Made by a program: the position numbers and the translations under genes
Shown here: positions 1-8,184 of the stretch, one piece after another
Layout: the number at the start of each line of letters is the position of its first letter
Numbering within the stretch: the stretch's first letter is position 1
The notes under the pieces: generated by a model
What the model saw: the letters and a program-made list of their open reading frames with translations, nothing else
Told to the model about the DNA's origin: nothing
The model's database searches: none
Source: Leptolyngbya subtilissima AS-A7
GTDB taxonomy: Bacteria; Cyanobacteriota; Cyanobacteriia; Phormidesmidales; Phormidesmidaceae
Reading direction: 5' to 3'
Length of the DNA: 64,000 bases
Assembly: GCF_039962255.1 (NCBI RefSeq)
Contig: NZ_JAMPKY010000005.1
Location: 310,001 to 374,000, forward strand

Positions 1-1983
1 GCCCGTTACCAGGGTAACGAGGCCAGCTAGGTTGACGAGGCCGTCCACAATGCGGATATCGACTTCGAGCACCTGCTTGGCCAGCTTGCGGCTGCCCTGG
101 ACAAAGACAACCTCATAGATGTCGTCGATGTACCACTTGTTGAGGGAGAGGTTGTAGAGGAAGGGGATTTTGGCAGCGATCGCCCTCGGATCAATCGCCT
201 TCGTGCGATACATCAGCACAGAGATGATGATGCCGACCGTGGCGATCGCCACGGAACTCCCCGCCATCAGCGCAAACTCGTTCCAGTCAAAGGCCTCTGC
301 CGTCTCTACAGCTTCGATCACTTCCCCGGGGGGATGAATGAATGCCTCAAAGTAGTTGGCAAAGGGAGTACCAACCAGACCCACCAATACTGAGGGCACG
401 GCTAGCGCCACCAGCGGAAAGACCATCGACAGCGGCGACTCGTGGGGTTCGTGGGCGTGGTGCCCATGGTCGTCGTGGTCGTCATGAGCGGTATCCAGAG
501 TCAGCTCCTGGGGGTTCATCGCCCCTGGCCCGAGGGACATGCCCATCTTCTGGAACTGTGCCCGCTTTAGGTCGCGGCGAATGCCTTCGTCGTTGCCCCG
601 AAAGCCGCCCTCAAAGGTAGAGAAGTACATGCGGAACATGTAGAAGGCGGTGATACCCGCCGTCAGCCAACCTACCGCCCAGAGGGCAGGGTTGACCGCG
701 AAGGTGGCACCGAGGATTTCATCCTTTGACCAGAAGCCGGCGAAGGGGGGAATGCCAGAGATGGCCAGCGTGCCAATGAGGAAGGTAATGGCCGTGACGG
801 GCATGTACTTGCGCAGGCCGCCCATCAGGCGCATATCCTGAGCCAGCACCGGGTCGTGGCCCACCACTGCTTCCATACCGTGGATGACGGAGCCGGATCC
901 CAAAAACAGCATCGCCTTGAAGTAGGCGTGGGTCATCAGGTGAAATAGACCGGCGCTGTAGGCGCCAACGCCCATGGCCATGACCATGTAGCCCAACTGC
1001 GACATGGTCGAAAAGGCCAGCCCTTTCTTAATGTCGTTTTGGGTAATGGCGATCGTGGCTCCCATAAAGGCGGTAAACGCCCCGGTGTAGGCAATCACCG
1101 TCATCACCGTGGGGATGTGCTCGAACACGGGGTACATGCGGGCCACCAGGAATACCCCAGCCGCCACCATAGTCGCTGCGTGAATCAGCGCTGAGATCGG
1201 GGTGGGGCCTTCCATGGCGTCAGGCAGCCACACGTGGAGGGGGAACTGGGCCGACTTGGCCACCGGACCCAGAAATACCAGAATGGCAAAGATGGCAGCG
1301 ACGCTTGCGGGCAGACTGCCCACATTCACCATGTCGGTGAGTCGTTCGCCCATAATTTCAAAGTCGAAGCTGCCGGTGGCCCAAAACAGGCCCAAGATGC
1401 CCAGCAGCAGGCCAAAGTCGCCGACGCGGTTGGTAACGAAGGCCTTTTGACAGGCATCGGCAGCGGGCTTGCGATCGTACCAAAAGCCAATCAGCAGGTA
1501 CGAGCACATACCCACCAGCTCCCAGAACACGTATACCTGGAGCAGGTTTGGGCTAATTACCAGACCCAGCATAGAGGAGCTAAACAGGCTCAGGTAGGCG
1601 TAGAACCTCACGTAGCCTGGGTCGTGGGCCATGTAGCCATCGGTGTAGATCATCACCAGGAAGGCGACGGTGGTGACCACCACCAGCATCAGCGCCACCA
1701 GGTGATCGATGGTGTAGCCCATCTCGATGCGGAAATCGCCCGCCGAGGCCCACTCAAACATGGCCTGGTAGGGAGCGTGGCCCTGCCACTGGCTCCAAAA
1801 AATTGCAAAGGAAAGCACCATCGCCGCCCCAATTAGGGAGACGATGAAGATTGCCACCGGCTGCCGCAGCTTGCTAGTGGCCTCGCCGTAGGAGATTAGC
1901 CCGGTGCCAACTATGGCAGCCCCGATGAGCGGCAGCACCGGGATCAGCCAGGCGTATTGATAAAGTGTGTCTACAGAATCCAT
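1..1983 (-). CDS. ndhF: NAD(P)H-quinone oxidoreductase subunit 5 (NdhF), 3' end off the window
   Basis: This is the large proton-pumping antiporter-like membrane subunit of the NDH-1 complex, which works in respiration and cyclic electron flow in the thylakoid membrane. The reverse strand reads 661 codons from an ATG at 1983 without a stop to the window edge. The N-terminus (MDSVDTLYQYAWLIPVLP) and the many hydrophobic helices fit NdhF. Characteristic antiporter segments include LLQVYVFWELVGMCSYLLIG, the Lys-bearing VAKSAQFPLHVWLPDAMEG and HLMTHAYFKAMLFL. A His/Asp-rich cytosolic loop (DDHDDHGHHAHEPHE) sits before the last helices, as in cyanobacterial NdhF1. A GGAG lies about 12 nt upstream of the start. 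Cyanobacteria usually carry several ndhF paralogues; this looks like the NdhF1 (respiratory) type, but the paralogue assignment is inference. Only the extreme C-terminus is missing. Confidence 0.96.
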   Translation of the reverse strand, partial: MDSVDTLYQYAWLIPVLPLIGAAIVGTGLISYGEATSKLRQPVAIFIVSLIGAAMVLSFAIFWSQWQGHAPYQAMFEWASAGDFRIEMGYTIDHLVALMLVVVTTVAFLVMIYTDGYMAHDPGYVRFYAYLSLFSSSMLGLVISPNLLQVYVFWELVGMCSYLLIGFWYDRKPAADACQKAFVTNRVGDFGLLLGILGLFWATGSFDFEIMGERLTDMVNVGSLPASVAAIFAILVFLGPVAKSAQFPLHVWLPDAMEGPTPISALIHAATMVAAGVFLVARMYPVFEHIPTVMTVIAYTGAFTAFMGATIAITQNDIKKGLAFSTMSQLGYMVMAMGVGAYSAGLFHLMTHAYFKAMLFLGSGSVIHGMEAVVGHDPVLAQDMRLMGGLRKYMPVTAITFLIGTLAISGIPPFAGFWSKDEILGATFAVNPALWAVGWLTAGITAFYMFRMYFSTFEGGFRGNDEGIRRDLKRAQFQKMGMSLGPGAMNPQELTLDTAHDDHDDHGHHAHEPHESPLSMVFPLVALAVPSVLVGLVGTPFANYFEAFIHPPGEVIEAVETAEAFDWNEFALMAGSSVAIATVGIIISVLMYRTKAIDPRAIAAKIPFLYNLSLNKWYIDDIYEVVFVQGSRKLAKQVLEVDIRIVDGLVNLAGLVTLVTG

Positions 1984-2370
1984 CTTGACTGCCTACTCCA
2001 AGAGCTTGCGTGAGTTGGCAAAAAACCGCTTACATTCTGACATACCCTTTCCCAAGGAAAAGTCGGTTTCGCAGCAAAGTTGAGTGAGTTGGGACGCGAT
2101 CGCCGCCAGCTTGACCAACCTTAGAGCCTACCGAAGCCGTAGCCAAAGGCTGCCAAACCCTTGCCCCAGAACCATTCTGGAGACCCATTGGCTTTAGGGC
2201 GGGTTTCTTAAGAAAGATATCTAATTCTGCGAGTGATTGCTGGCTGAGAGCAAAATCTCAGCCTTAAGCCATAATCAGGGCAACCGCTGTTCTCTATAAA
2301 TAGTTCAATGGCTAGCCAACCAACGATTTACTTGAGTCAGCCTCTAAAGAAATAGATTTTTTGGAATGCT
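1984..2370. other. Divergent intergenic region between ndhF and a small membrane protein gene
   Basis: No gene is supported in these 387 bases. They must hold the promoters of two divergent genes. A TATAAA at 2295-2300, 70 bases before the rightward ATG, is a possible -10 box, but no clear -35 box accompanies it. A perfect hairpin lies at 2242-2263 and is listed separately. Confidence 0.5.
2242..2263. promoter_or_regulatory. Perfect 8-bp hairpin in the ndhF upstream region
   Basis: GGCTGAGA at 2242-2249 is exactly complementary to TCTCAGCC at 2256-2263, with a six-base loop. There is no T-run after it on either strand, so it does not look like a terminator. It could be an operator or a leader structure in the ndhF transcript. 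The function is inference; only the symmetry is seen. Confidence 0.35.
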
Positions 2371-2688
2371 ATGAAGCTCTGGCTGGTCTGCTTTTTGATC
2401 TTGTTTTTTGGAGCCGAAGCGGTCCAGTGGTTTGGCCAGCTGCCCTGGGTGAGTAGTGTTGACCTATCGCTGCCGTTGACGGTTCTGGGAGGCATTGGAC
2501 TGGCGATCGCATCCAACTATCGCAGCTGGCCCACCTTCGCCCCCCTGCCGACAAAGTCAGCGGAGCCCCCTTTGCCCAACCCTACCCCGCCCCCTACCTC
2601 CACTGTCACAGCCCCCGTCAATCCCAAGCTGAGCCGCAAGCCGGATACGATTTCCTTTGAAATCAAGAGACCCCCGACGAAAGGGTGA
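2371..2688 (+). CDS. Small conserved membrane protein of unknown function
   Basis: A 105-residue protein. The N-terminal 25 residues (MKLWLVCFLILFFGAEAVQW) form one hydrophobic helix, and a second hydrophobic stretch follows at about 32-48 (LPLTVLGGIGLAIASNY). The second half is soluble and Pro/Thr-rich, with many prolines between residues 65 and 85, then a basic tail. This gives a short membrane-anchored protein with a disordered tail. I do not recognise a characterised function, though similar short proteins occur in cyanobacteria. It has its own upstream region shared with ndhF and ends 76 bases before the convergent coiled-coil gene. Codon use is like its neighbours, and the hydrophobic start supports a real gene. 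Confidence 0.7.
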   Translation: MKLWLVCFLILFFGAEAVQWFGQLPWVSSVDLSLPLTVLGGIGLAIASNYRSWPTFAPLPTKSAEPPLPNPTPPPTSTVTAPVNPKLSRKPDTISFEIKRPPTKG

Positions 2689-2764
2689 TGGCGACAGGAA
2701 GGGAATGTTGAGGGCTGAATTCAAAACTCAACACTTAAAACTTTCTCCCCTACTCCATCACTCC

Positions 2765-3340
2765 CTACCTCCCCATATTCCGCTTCAGCTCCTCCAGCTC
2801 CTGCTCCGTCTCCCACCGCTGGAACGATTCCTCTACTGGATCCATTGTGTTACGGCCAAAGTCTTCAAAGGGGGGCTTGGCCCAGCCTGTATCCCAACTG
2901 GTGGTGCGCTGAGCGGATCGTTGAGCTTGAGTTTCGGCGATTTTGGCTTTGAGTTCGCGGCGGCGATCGTGAATTTCTTTTTGCAGGTTGCGGGTTTGCT
3001 CAATCTGTTCTTTGACGCCTTTCATCTGGCCCCAGTATTGGTTGCCCTGGCGCAGCAGGGCCGCCTCACGCTCTTGGGCAGCTTTGACCAAGTCAAGGCG
3101 GTTCGCGGCCTGGGCGTTTTGAATGCGGCTATGCCAACGTTGAATGTCTTGGGCTGTCGAGAGAATGCTGTCTTCGAGCTGCTTTTCGCGGCGCTTGAGG
3201 TCGCCCAGCAGGTGAATGGCATCTTGCTCTTGGCCCCGCAATTGGTCTTCTAAGCCCCATAGCTCTAGGTGGGGGTTAGCTTTGAGAAACTCATCGAGTC
3301 GGGTTTCAAGAAATTTGCTCAGGTCTTCAAAAATGCCCAT
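2765..3340 (-). CDS. Coiled-coil protein resembling the TIGR04376 family
   Basis: A 191-residue, charged, almost entirely helical protein. It starts MGIFEDLSKFLETRLDEFLK, runs into a long coiled coil (about residues 30-135) rich in Gln, Glu, Arg and Leu, and ends in a short Trp/Pro-containing tail (SWDTGWAKPPFEDFG). The conserved opening and the block AAQEREAALLRQGNQYWGQM match my memory of the cyanobacterial family TIGR04376, whose function is unknown. It is soluble with no signal peptide. It is transcribed alone and convergent with the small membrane protein gene. A role as a structural or adaptor coiled coil is only inference. Confidence 0.8.
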   Translation of the reverse strand: MGIFEDLSKFLETRLDEFLKANPHLELWGLEDQLRGQEQDAIHLLGDLKRREKQLEDSILSTAQDIQRWHSRIQNAQAANRLDLVKAAQEREAALLRQGNQYWGQMKGVKEQIEQTRNLQKEIHDRRRELKAKIAETQAQRSAQRTTSWDTGWAKPPFEDFGRNTMDPVEESFQRWETEQELEELKRNMGR

Positions 3341-3755
3341 GGTGTGACTCCTGCCGCAACGCCTTGCCTTTCAGAATAGCGGGTTAGCGGTGCGGGCGCT
3401 CCTCTAGGTAGGCATAGCAACCCGGCGAACATCCAAGCAGGGCCGTAGTCAATCTGGTTAGCCAGGGTCACATTTCAAAAGACCTGTGAGTGCTCAGAAG
3501 CTTGAATCGGAAAAACAATTATTAGGTATTCTGGTAAAACGTTATCAAAGTAAAGATGAGGACAAAAAGTTAAGCATGATTAGTTGTTAACAGCTTATAG
3601 CTGAGCTTTAACTGCCTTCGAATTCATCAAGCCATGTGAGCCTAATAATTATGATGCTAGTAAGGTAAGATGCTCTGTAAACTTGAGGAAAGGTGACTAT
3701 TTTTATTTCTCTTTTTTGTATTTGATGAAAGTATTTTGCAGGGGCAAGATTTAAT
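3341..3755. other. AT-rich intergenic region upstream of the antiporter operon
   Basis: No gene is supported here. From about 3480 onward the sequence becomes visibly AT-richer than the preceding genes, with many A/T runs (for example around 3700-3720), and this continues into the antiporter gene. The region probably contains the operon promoter. I see no convincing riboswitch or -35/-10 pair. Confidence 0.5.
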
Positions 3756-5369
3756 ATGGAATTGACTATAGCTCAGCAACCACCGATAGATATCAACTCT
3801 GCTGCGGAAGCTCCAGCTGTAGCGACCATTCCCGAGCTTGTCATTATCCTAATTATTCTGCTTCTGATCGCAACGGTTGTTGCCCTCATCAGCCAGCGAT
3901 TACGCATTTCTTACGTGACGGGTTTGGTGCTGGCAGGTTTACCCATTACAGAGGTCTTTTCTCGTCGTATTGGGCTAGACCCGTCATTAGTTCTAAATCT
4001 CTTTCTGCCAATTTTAATTTTTGAAGCATCAATCAATACAGATATCAGTCGCCTCCGCAGCACGTTTAAACCGATTGCGCTGCTGGCTGGCCCAGGATCT
4101 ATTCTTTCTTCGGCAATTATTGCGACTTTAGTAAGGTTTGGATTGGGGCTAGATTGGATTCCGGCCTTGCTGATTGGGGTCATTTTAGCAAACACAGATA
4201 CTATCTCAATGATTGCGGTCTTCAAAGAGGTTCGCGCACCTTCTCGACTGAGTACTATCGTGGAGGGAGAAACGCTGTTTAACGACGCAGCCGCTTTAAT
4301 CTCATTTAATTTACTCTTGGTCATCTACGCGACGGGTTCTCTTTCCCCCGTGCAAGGCATCCGAGAGGTGCTTGTCGTTACCTTGGGTGGAGCACTAGTC
4401 GGAGGCATCTTAGGCTATTTGAGCCTGCCAATATTTACCCGTTTAAATGACCCCTTAAGCAGCCTACTATTAACCGTTGCACTAGCCTTGGGTACGTTCC
4501 AGATTGGTCAATCTTTGGGAGTGTCAGGCGCAGTAGCCGTAGTTATTACAGGGCTTGTTTTTGGCAATCTTGGCCTGCCGCGCAGTTCGTCAGCCTCGGA
4601 TCGCATCACGTTGCTGAGCTTTTGGGAATACGCTGGCTTTAGTGTTAACACATTTATTTTTCTGCTCATCGGTATTGAAATTAACCCGTTGATGCTATGG
4701 GAAATTTTACCCTCTATCTTGTTCGTTATTTTGGCCTATCAGCTAGGGCGAATTGTTTCGGTTTACTTATTGTTGGCGGGCCTGCGCTGGTTCGATCGCC
4801 CTATTCCTATGCGCTGGCAACATGTATTAGTTTTAGGAAATATTAAAGGCTCACTCTCAATGGCGCTAGCCGTTGCAGTTCCCTTAACCCTCACTGGGCG
4901 AGACACAATCATTGAGGTTGTATTTGGTGCTGTTCTATTTTCTCTAGTGATTCAGGGGTTAGCTTTGCCTTGGCTGGTCAAGAAGCTCAAGATTAGCCAT
5001 GTTTCTGAGCTGATGCAGGAGACGGGGCAGTTACAAATTCAGTTGATTGCTGCTAAAGCAGCGCAATCGGAACTAGGAAGTTTATTAAAGTCAGGTGTGT
5101 TAACTAAAGCTGTTTATGAAGAGCTTTGGGCTTCATATCAAACACGTGTTGCAGAGGCTGAGAGGCAGCTGCGTACGCTGTCTGGTCAACGGCGATCGGG
5201 TGAATTAGGCGGCGATCGCAGTGGGTTAGATGCTATTCGACGACGACTGTTTTTGGCAGAAAAAGGAGCGGTTAGCGATGCGCTCCGCAAACGAATCGTT
5301 CCGGACGATTTAGTGCAGCCATATATCAAGAATCTGGATGAAAAACTTCTGGCTTTAGAAGACGACTAG
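3756..5369 (+). CDS. CPA1-family cation:proton antiporter (NhaP/NHE type)
   Basis: A 537-residue membrane protein that should exchange Na+ or K+ for H+ across the plasma or thylakoid membrane. About 12 hydrophobic helices fill residues 25-415. The family signature EGETLFNDAAALISF contains the Asn176-Asp177 pair that binds the ion in CPA1 proteins. The preceding helix reads ANTDTISMIAVFKE where most relatives have a TDPVAV-type motif, a mild departure. The C-terminal 120 residues are soluble and helical, with many Gln, Ala and Arg. The gene is AT-richer than its neighbours. The next gene, 86 bases downstream on the same strand, encodes an RCK nucleotide-binding protein, which suggests that transport is gated by a nucleotide or NAD(H). 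Ion preference cannot be read from sequence. Confidence 0.92.
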   Translation: MELTIAQQPPIDINSAAEAPAVATIPELVIILIILLLIATVVALISQRLRISYVTGLVLAGLPITEVFSRRIGLDPSLVLNLFLPILIFEASINTDISRLRSTFKPIALLAGPGSILSSAIIATLVRFGLGLDWIPALLIGVILANTDTISMIAVFKEVRAPSRLSTIVEGETLFNDAAALISFNLLLVIYATGSLSPVQGIREVLVVTLGGALVGGILGYLSLPIFTRLNDPLSSLLLTVALALGTFQIGQSLGVSGAVAVVITGLVFGNLGLPRSSSASDRITLLSFWEYAGFSVNTFIFLLIGIEINPLMLWEILPSILFVILAYQLGRIVSVYLLLAGLRWFDRPIPMRWQHVLVLGNIKGSLSMALAVAVPLTLTGRDTIIEVVFGAVLFSLVIQGLALPWLVKKLKISHVSELMQETGQLQIQLIAAKAAQSELGSLLKSGVLTKAVYEELWASYQTRVAEAERQLRTLSGQRRSGELGGDRSGLDAIRRRLFLAEKGAVSDALRKRIVPDDLVQPYIKNLDEKLLALEDD

Positions 5370-5455
5370 CAACGAGAACCTGCAAGATCATTAACTAAAG
5401 TTGAACCGTTAGATATAGAAAACCCTAATAGCGTTATAGACGCAGGAACAGCAGC

Positions 5456-6169
5456 ATGTATGTAATCATTGGTGGAGCTGGGCTGATTGGCTCAACTTTG
5501 GCTCAACGTTTGGTCAAGCTGGGCCATACCGTTGCCATAATCGACATTAATCCAATTGCCTGCACCTATGCTAGAGAGCAACTAGGGGTTATGGCTTTTG
5601 AAGGTAGTGCAGTTAGCACAGAAGTTCTAACTGAAGCTGGAATTCACCAAGCCAATATTGTCTGCGCGGCCCTACGCCACGATGCGCTCAATCTGGCTAT
5701 TGTTTCCCTAGCTAGGCATTACCGAGTTCCGCATATTATCTCTCGCCTGCGACACCGTGATTTTGAACATCCTCTGCGCCATGCCGGTGCCAATCGGATT
5801 ATTAGCACTGTGGATTTAGCTGTATCGACGATGGTTAACGCAGCTGAATATCCACAAATTGAATCGATGATGCACTTTGAACAAGGGCAAATAGAAGTAT
5901 TGAAGTTGACTATTTCTGAGAACTGTAGCGTAGTCAATCACAGCATTGCCGAAATTGCCCAGGATGAACGATTCCCTAAGAGTTCGCTGATCATTGGTTA
6001 TCAGCCTCATACTCATATGGATCTAGTCGTGCCAAATGGTACTACGGTGCTAGAGCCAAATTCTAAGATTTTGGTTGTTACAAAACCAGATAACCTACAT
6101 GCGCTAATCGACTTTATTCAACCATTTTTAGAGCCACTTGATGTTTCAACCGAGCTAGATAAGCAGTAA
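5456..6169 (+). CDS. RCK/TrkA-type NAD-binding regulatory subunit
   Basis: A 237-residue soluble protein. The N-terminal Rossmann fold opens at once with MYVIIGGAGLIGSTLAQRL (a GxGxxG NAD-binding loop at about 6-12), and an acidic residue ends the second strand (AIIDINP). This is the RCK-N/TrkA-N domain. Residues 140-230 form a smaller beta-rich domain like RCK-C/TrkA-C (LKLTISENCSVVNHSIAEI). Such proteins gate K+ channels or antiporters by binding NAD(H), ATP/ADP or c-di-AMP. The start fits the motif exactly. The gene directly follows the CPA1 antiporter in the same AT-richer unit, so it is probably the cytosolic gating subunit of that antiporter rather than part of a Trk/Ktr channel; no channel gene is nearby. 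Confidence 0.88.
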   Translation: MYVIIGGAGLIGSTLAQRLVKLGHTVAIIDINPIACTYAREQLGVMAFEGSAVSTEVLTEAGIHQANIVCAALRHDALNLAIVSLARHYRVPHIISRLRHRDFEHPLRHAGANRIISTVDLAVSTMVNAAEYPQIESMMHFEQGQIEVLKLTISENCSVVNHSIAEIAQDERFPKSSLIIGYQPHTHMDLVVPNGTTVLEPNSKILVVTKPDNLHALIDFIQPFLEPLDVSTELDKQ

Positions 6170-6238
6170 GCTCAAAATCGATAAAGTCTATTAAATCAGC
6201 GCTAACCTGAGAGATGCGTAGCTGTCCTTCACGTCAAA

Positions 6239-6287
6239 TCCTTCTTTAAAGAGTCGTTGCAGTTTTGGACTGCAAGAGAAGGGTTTT
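6239..6287 (+). terminator. Two-tier stem-loop after the antiporter-RCK operon
   Basis: An inner perfect stem, TTGCAGT (6257-6263) with ACTGCAA (6269-6275), encloses a TTTGG loop. An outer stem pairs CCTTCT (6240-6245) with AGAAGG (6277-6282), and the structure runs into GTTTT. It lies about 70 bases after the RCK stop codon. It is a plausible intrinsic terminator with a short T-run. Confidence 0.55.
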
Positions 6288-6565
6288 AGCAATGGGACGC
6301 GATCGCAGCCATTCACCTTTGCTTTATAGATTTTTGGGAGTTCGGCTCACAAACTTAGTAATTGGGCCAACGTTCGCAGCCTTGGGCGGGCAAACTTGCT
6401 GTAGGTGAGACATACAGACGTGCAACCCCCATCGTCGTCTCAGGTTTAAGGTTTTCTCTGCTATCACGCGATCGCACAGCCATATCATCGCCCTAGAGCT
6501 GCGATTGCGAGCGGCTAGAGTATGCCTATGGGCTAAACATCTACCCATCAGCGAGCATCTTGGCT
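6288..6565. other. Non-coding stretch between RCK gene and small ORF
   Basis: Together with 6170-6238 this makes about 400 bases without a supported gene. It contains HIP1-type sites. A leftward 74-codon frame here has irregular composition, and I do not accept it. A promoter for the gene at 6566 is likely but not recognisable. Confidence 0.4.
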
Positions 6566-6868
6566 ATGAACAAAATTCATCTCTCTCGCCGGCTTCCCAT
6601 CAAAACCATCAATGCCGACATCGACTCCTTCTACGGCCTCGGCAGCATAAGCGGCCCCATGCCTAACCGCACCGTCGCCGTTCCTGAGAGCATTGACGCG
6701 AATAGTGCAGCTATGGGCGCTAAGCAACAGCGCGAAACCGAAATCGCTGCTCTAGTCAAAGCTGCCGCCGATGTTGCCCGTCAGACCAAGGTTGAGTTGT
6801 GTAATGCCGTCATGGCTATGCAAGAGTCGTTGCGGGAGCAAACTGGCCACAACCCCCGCCAGCACTAG
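6566..6868 (+). CDS. Small hypothetical protein
   Basis: A 100-residue soluble protein, MNKIHLSRRLPIKTINADID onward. The start is placed at the ATG at 6566; a TTG two codons upstream is less likely. The first half carries Pro/Gly-rich sequence (YGLGSISGPMPN). The second half (about 50-92) is a predicted helix with Ala, Gln and Glu. It has no transmembrane segment and no recognised motif. It ends 55 bases from the convergent gene at 6924. Codon use resembles the neighbours, which gives modest support. The function is unknown. Confidence 0.5.
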   Translation: MNKIHLSRRLPIKTINADIDSFYGLGSISGPMPNRTVAVPESIDANSAAMGAKQQRETEIAALVKAAADVARQTKVELCNAVMAMQESLREQTGHNPRQH

Positions 6869-6923
6869 GCCATAGGTACCCGGAAAAGTGGGATGCGCTA
6901 GCCTACTTAGGCCCAAGCAGTTG

Positions 6924-7946
6924 CTAGAAGCGCTGACCAATGAAGATCGATCGCACTTCACCGTTGCGGCGAATCACCACTTCTTCGTTGGAGACCGACA
7001 CCAGGCTCCAGCCGCTGCTGCCAATGCGCTCACCAATGTAGACCCGCTGGGAGACGCCACTAATTTCAAACAGGGCAGCCGAGCGATCGCCCAGTTCTAA
7101 AATGCCAACCAGGGCATGAATTGGGTTTGCCGCCACCGGAGCCTGGGAGGGCGCAGCGGGAGACACCGGAGACACTGGAGACGGCGCTCGCACCCCTGGC
7201 TGAGGTACCAGAACTGGCGCGCCCGGTGCGGGTCGTTGCTGAGCCGTTTGGTAGGGAATGTAAACCCGCTCGATCACGTTGACTGGGCCAGAGCCCAGGC
7301 TGCCTGCGGTGCCACCGGCTCCTAATGGCGGCAGCATGGGTGGTGTGGGAACTGCGACCCCGCCAGGAGCCTGACCGACAACGGTAGTGGTGCCCACTTC
7401 GCCCCGCTCAACCTTGCCCGAAATCACTTCTAGCGATCGCTGCAAGTAGGCCAAAAATTCTTCGTCAGACTGCTGTGCCGCCGTTTCGACAGACGATCGG
7501 CCTAGGGAAAAGCGATTGCCCTGCTGGCTAAACCACAGCAGCCCCCCTATGCCCAGCAGCGATAGGGCTGTGATACTCAACAACATGCGGTCAAACAGCT
7601 TGCCAAAACGAGTTTTGGTCGGGGCTGCCGGGGAGGCAGCGTTCGCATTGTCGGCGCGGAAGACGTCAAGATCGGTGCTTAAGGGAGCCAGGGGCGCGTC
7701 TGCCGCTGGAGGATCTACGGGCTCGGCAGTAGTTTCGACAAATGGGGCGATCGCCGTCGAGGCTGGCTCTGGTGCCGCCTCTACCGATGCCAAGGCATCT
7801 TCATCGCCGTCTAAAATTTTGTCAACGTCGTCAAACAGCTCGGTGATGAGGCTGTCAGCGTAGGTGGTCACCAGGGTGTCTGGATCGACTGGGGTCGGTT
7901 CCTCGGGCGGCAATGTGGCGGTGCTGCGAGATTCTTCCTGGCTCAT
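6924..7946 (-). CDS. Single-pass membrane protein with GspC/PilP-like C-terminal domain
   Basis: A 340-residue protein. Residues 1-115 are acidic and Pro/Ala-rich, so probably disordered cytosol. One membrane helix spans about 120-139 (MLLSITALSLLGIGGLLWF). A long low-complexity Pro/Gly/Val linker follows (about 190-270). A compact C-terminal domain covers about 275-340: HALVGILELGDRSAALFEIS, then VYIGERIGSSGWSLVSVS and an EVVIRRNGEVRSIFIG ending. The pattern of a short strand, a Gly-rich turn, a 'VSVSNEEVVIRRNG' hairpin and a terminal strand is the one seen in the periplasmic HR domain of type II secretion GspC and in PilP. It could therefore link an inner-membrane machine to an outer-membrane secretin. 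No pilus or secretion gene is adjacent, so this is inference from fold pattern. It is transcribed alone. Confidence 0.75.
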   Translation of the reverse strand: MSQEESRSTATLPPEEPTPVDPDTLVTTYADSLITELFDDVDKILDGDEDALASVEAAPEPASTAIAPFVETTAEPVDPPAADAPLAPLSTDLDVFRADNANAASPAAPTKTRFGKLFDRMLLSITALSLLGIGGLLWFSQQGNRFSLGRSSVETAAQQSDEEFLAYLQRSLEVISGKVERGEVGTTTVVGQAPGGVAVPTPPMLPPLGAGGTAGSLGSGPVNVIERVYIPYQTAQQRPAPGAPVLVPQPGVRAPSPVSPVSPAAPSQAPVAANPIHALVGILELGDRSAALFEISGVSQRVYIGERIGSSGWSLVSVSNEEVVIRRNGEVRSIFIGQRF

Positions 7947-8125
7947 AGGTCGATTTATCCTGGCGGTGGCAAAGGGAGAAACGGGCTGCCTGATGGTGAT
8001 GTGGGAAGCTCAAACAGGCGTAGCTTAACGGCTTAAAGACGCTTTAGCTGACACTCCCCCGACGGTCTGATGAAGTTTACCCTAACTTGCCAAATCTTTC
8101 ATCCACTTGAGAAGAAAGTTGGCGG

Positions 8126-8160
8126 GTGAGGAGTAAGGGGTAGGGGGTGAGGAGTGATGG
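8126..8160. repeat. G-rich degenerate short repeat
   Basis: GTGAGGAGT occurs at 8126-8134 and again at 8147-8155, separated by G-rich filler. It belongs to the set of degenerate C/G-rich heptamer-like repeats scattered between genes in this window. Confidence 0.4.
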
Positions 8161-8184
8161 GCTACTTCCGATTCCTCACGTTGC

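Noticed and set aside
1234-1836. A 200-codon rightward frame opposite ndhF
   Set aside because: It lies wholly antisense to well-conserved ndhF and its composition (many His/Gln) is typical of an antisense shadow.
6324-6548. Leftward 74-codon frame
   Set aside because: No ribosome site, irregular composition and several HIP1-derived codons; it looks non-coding.
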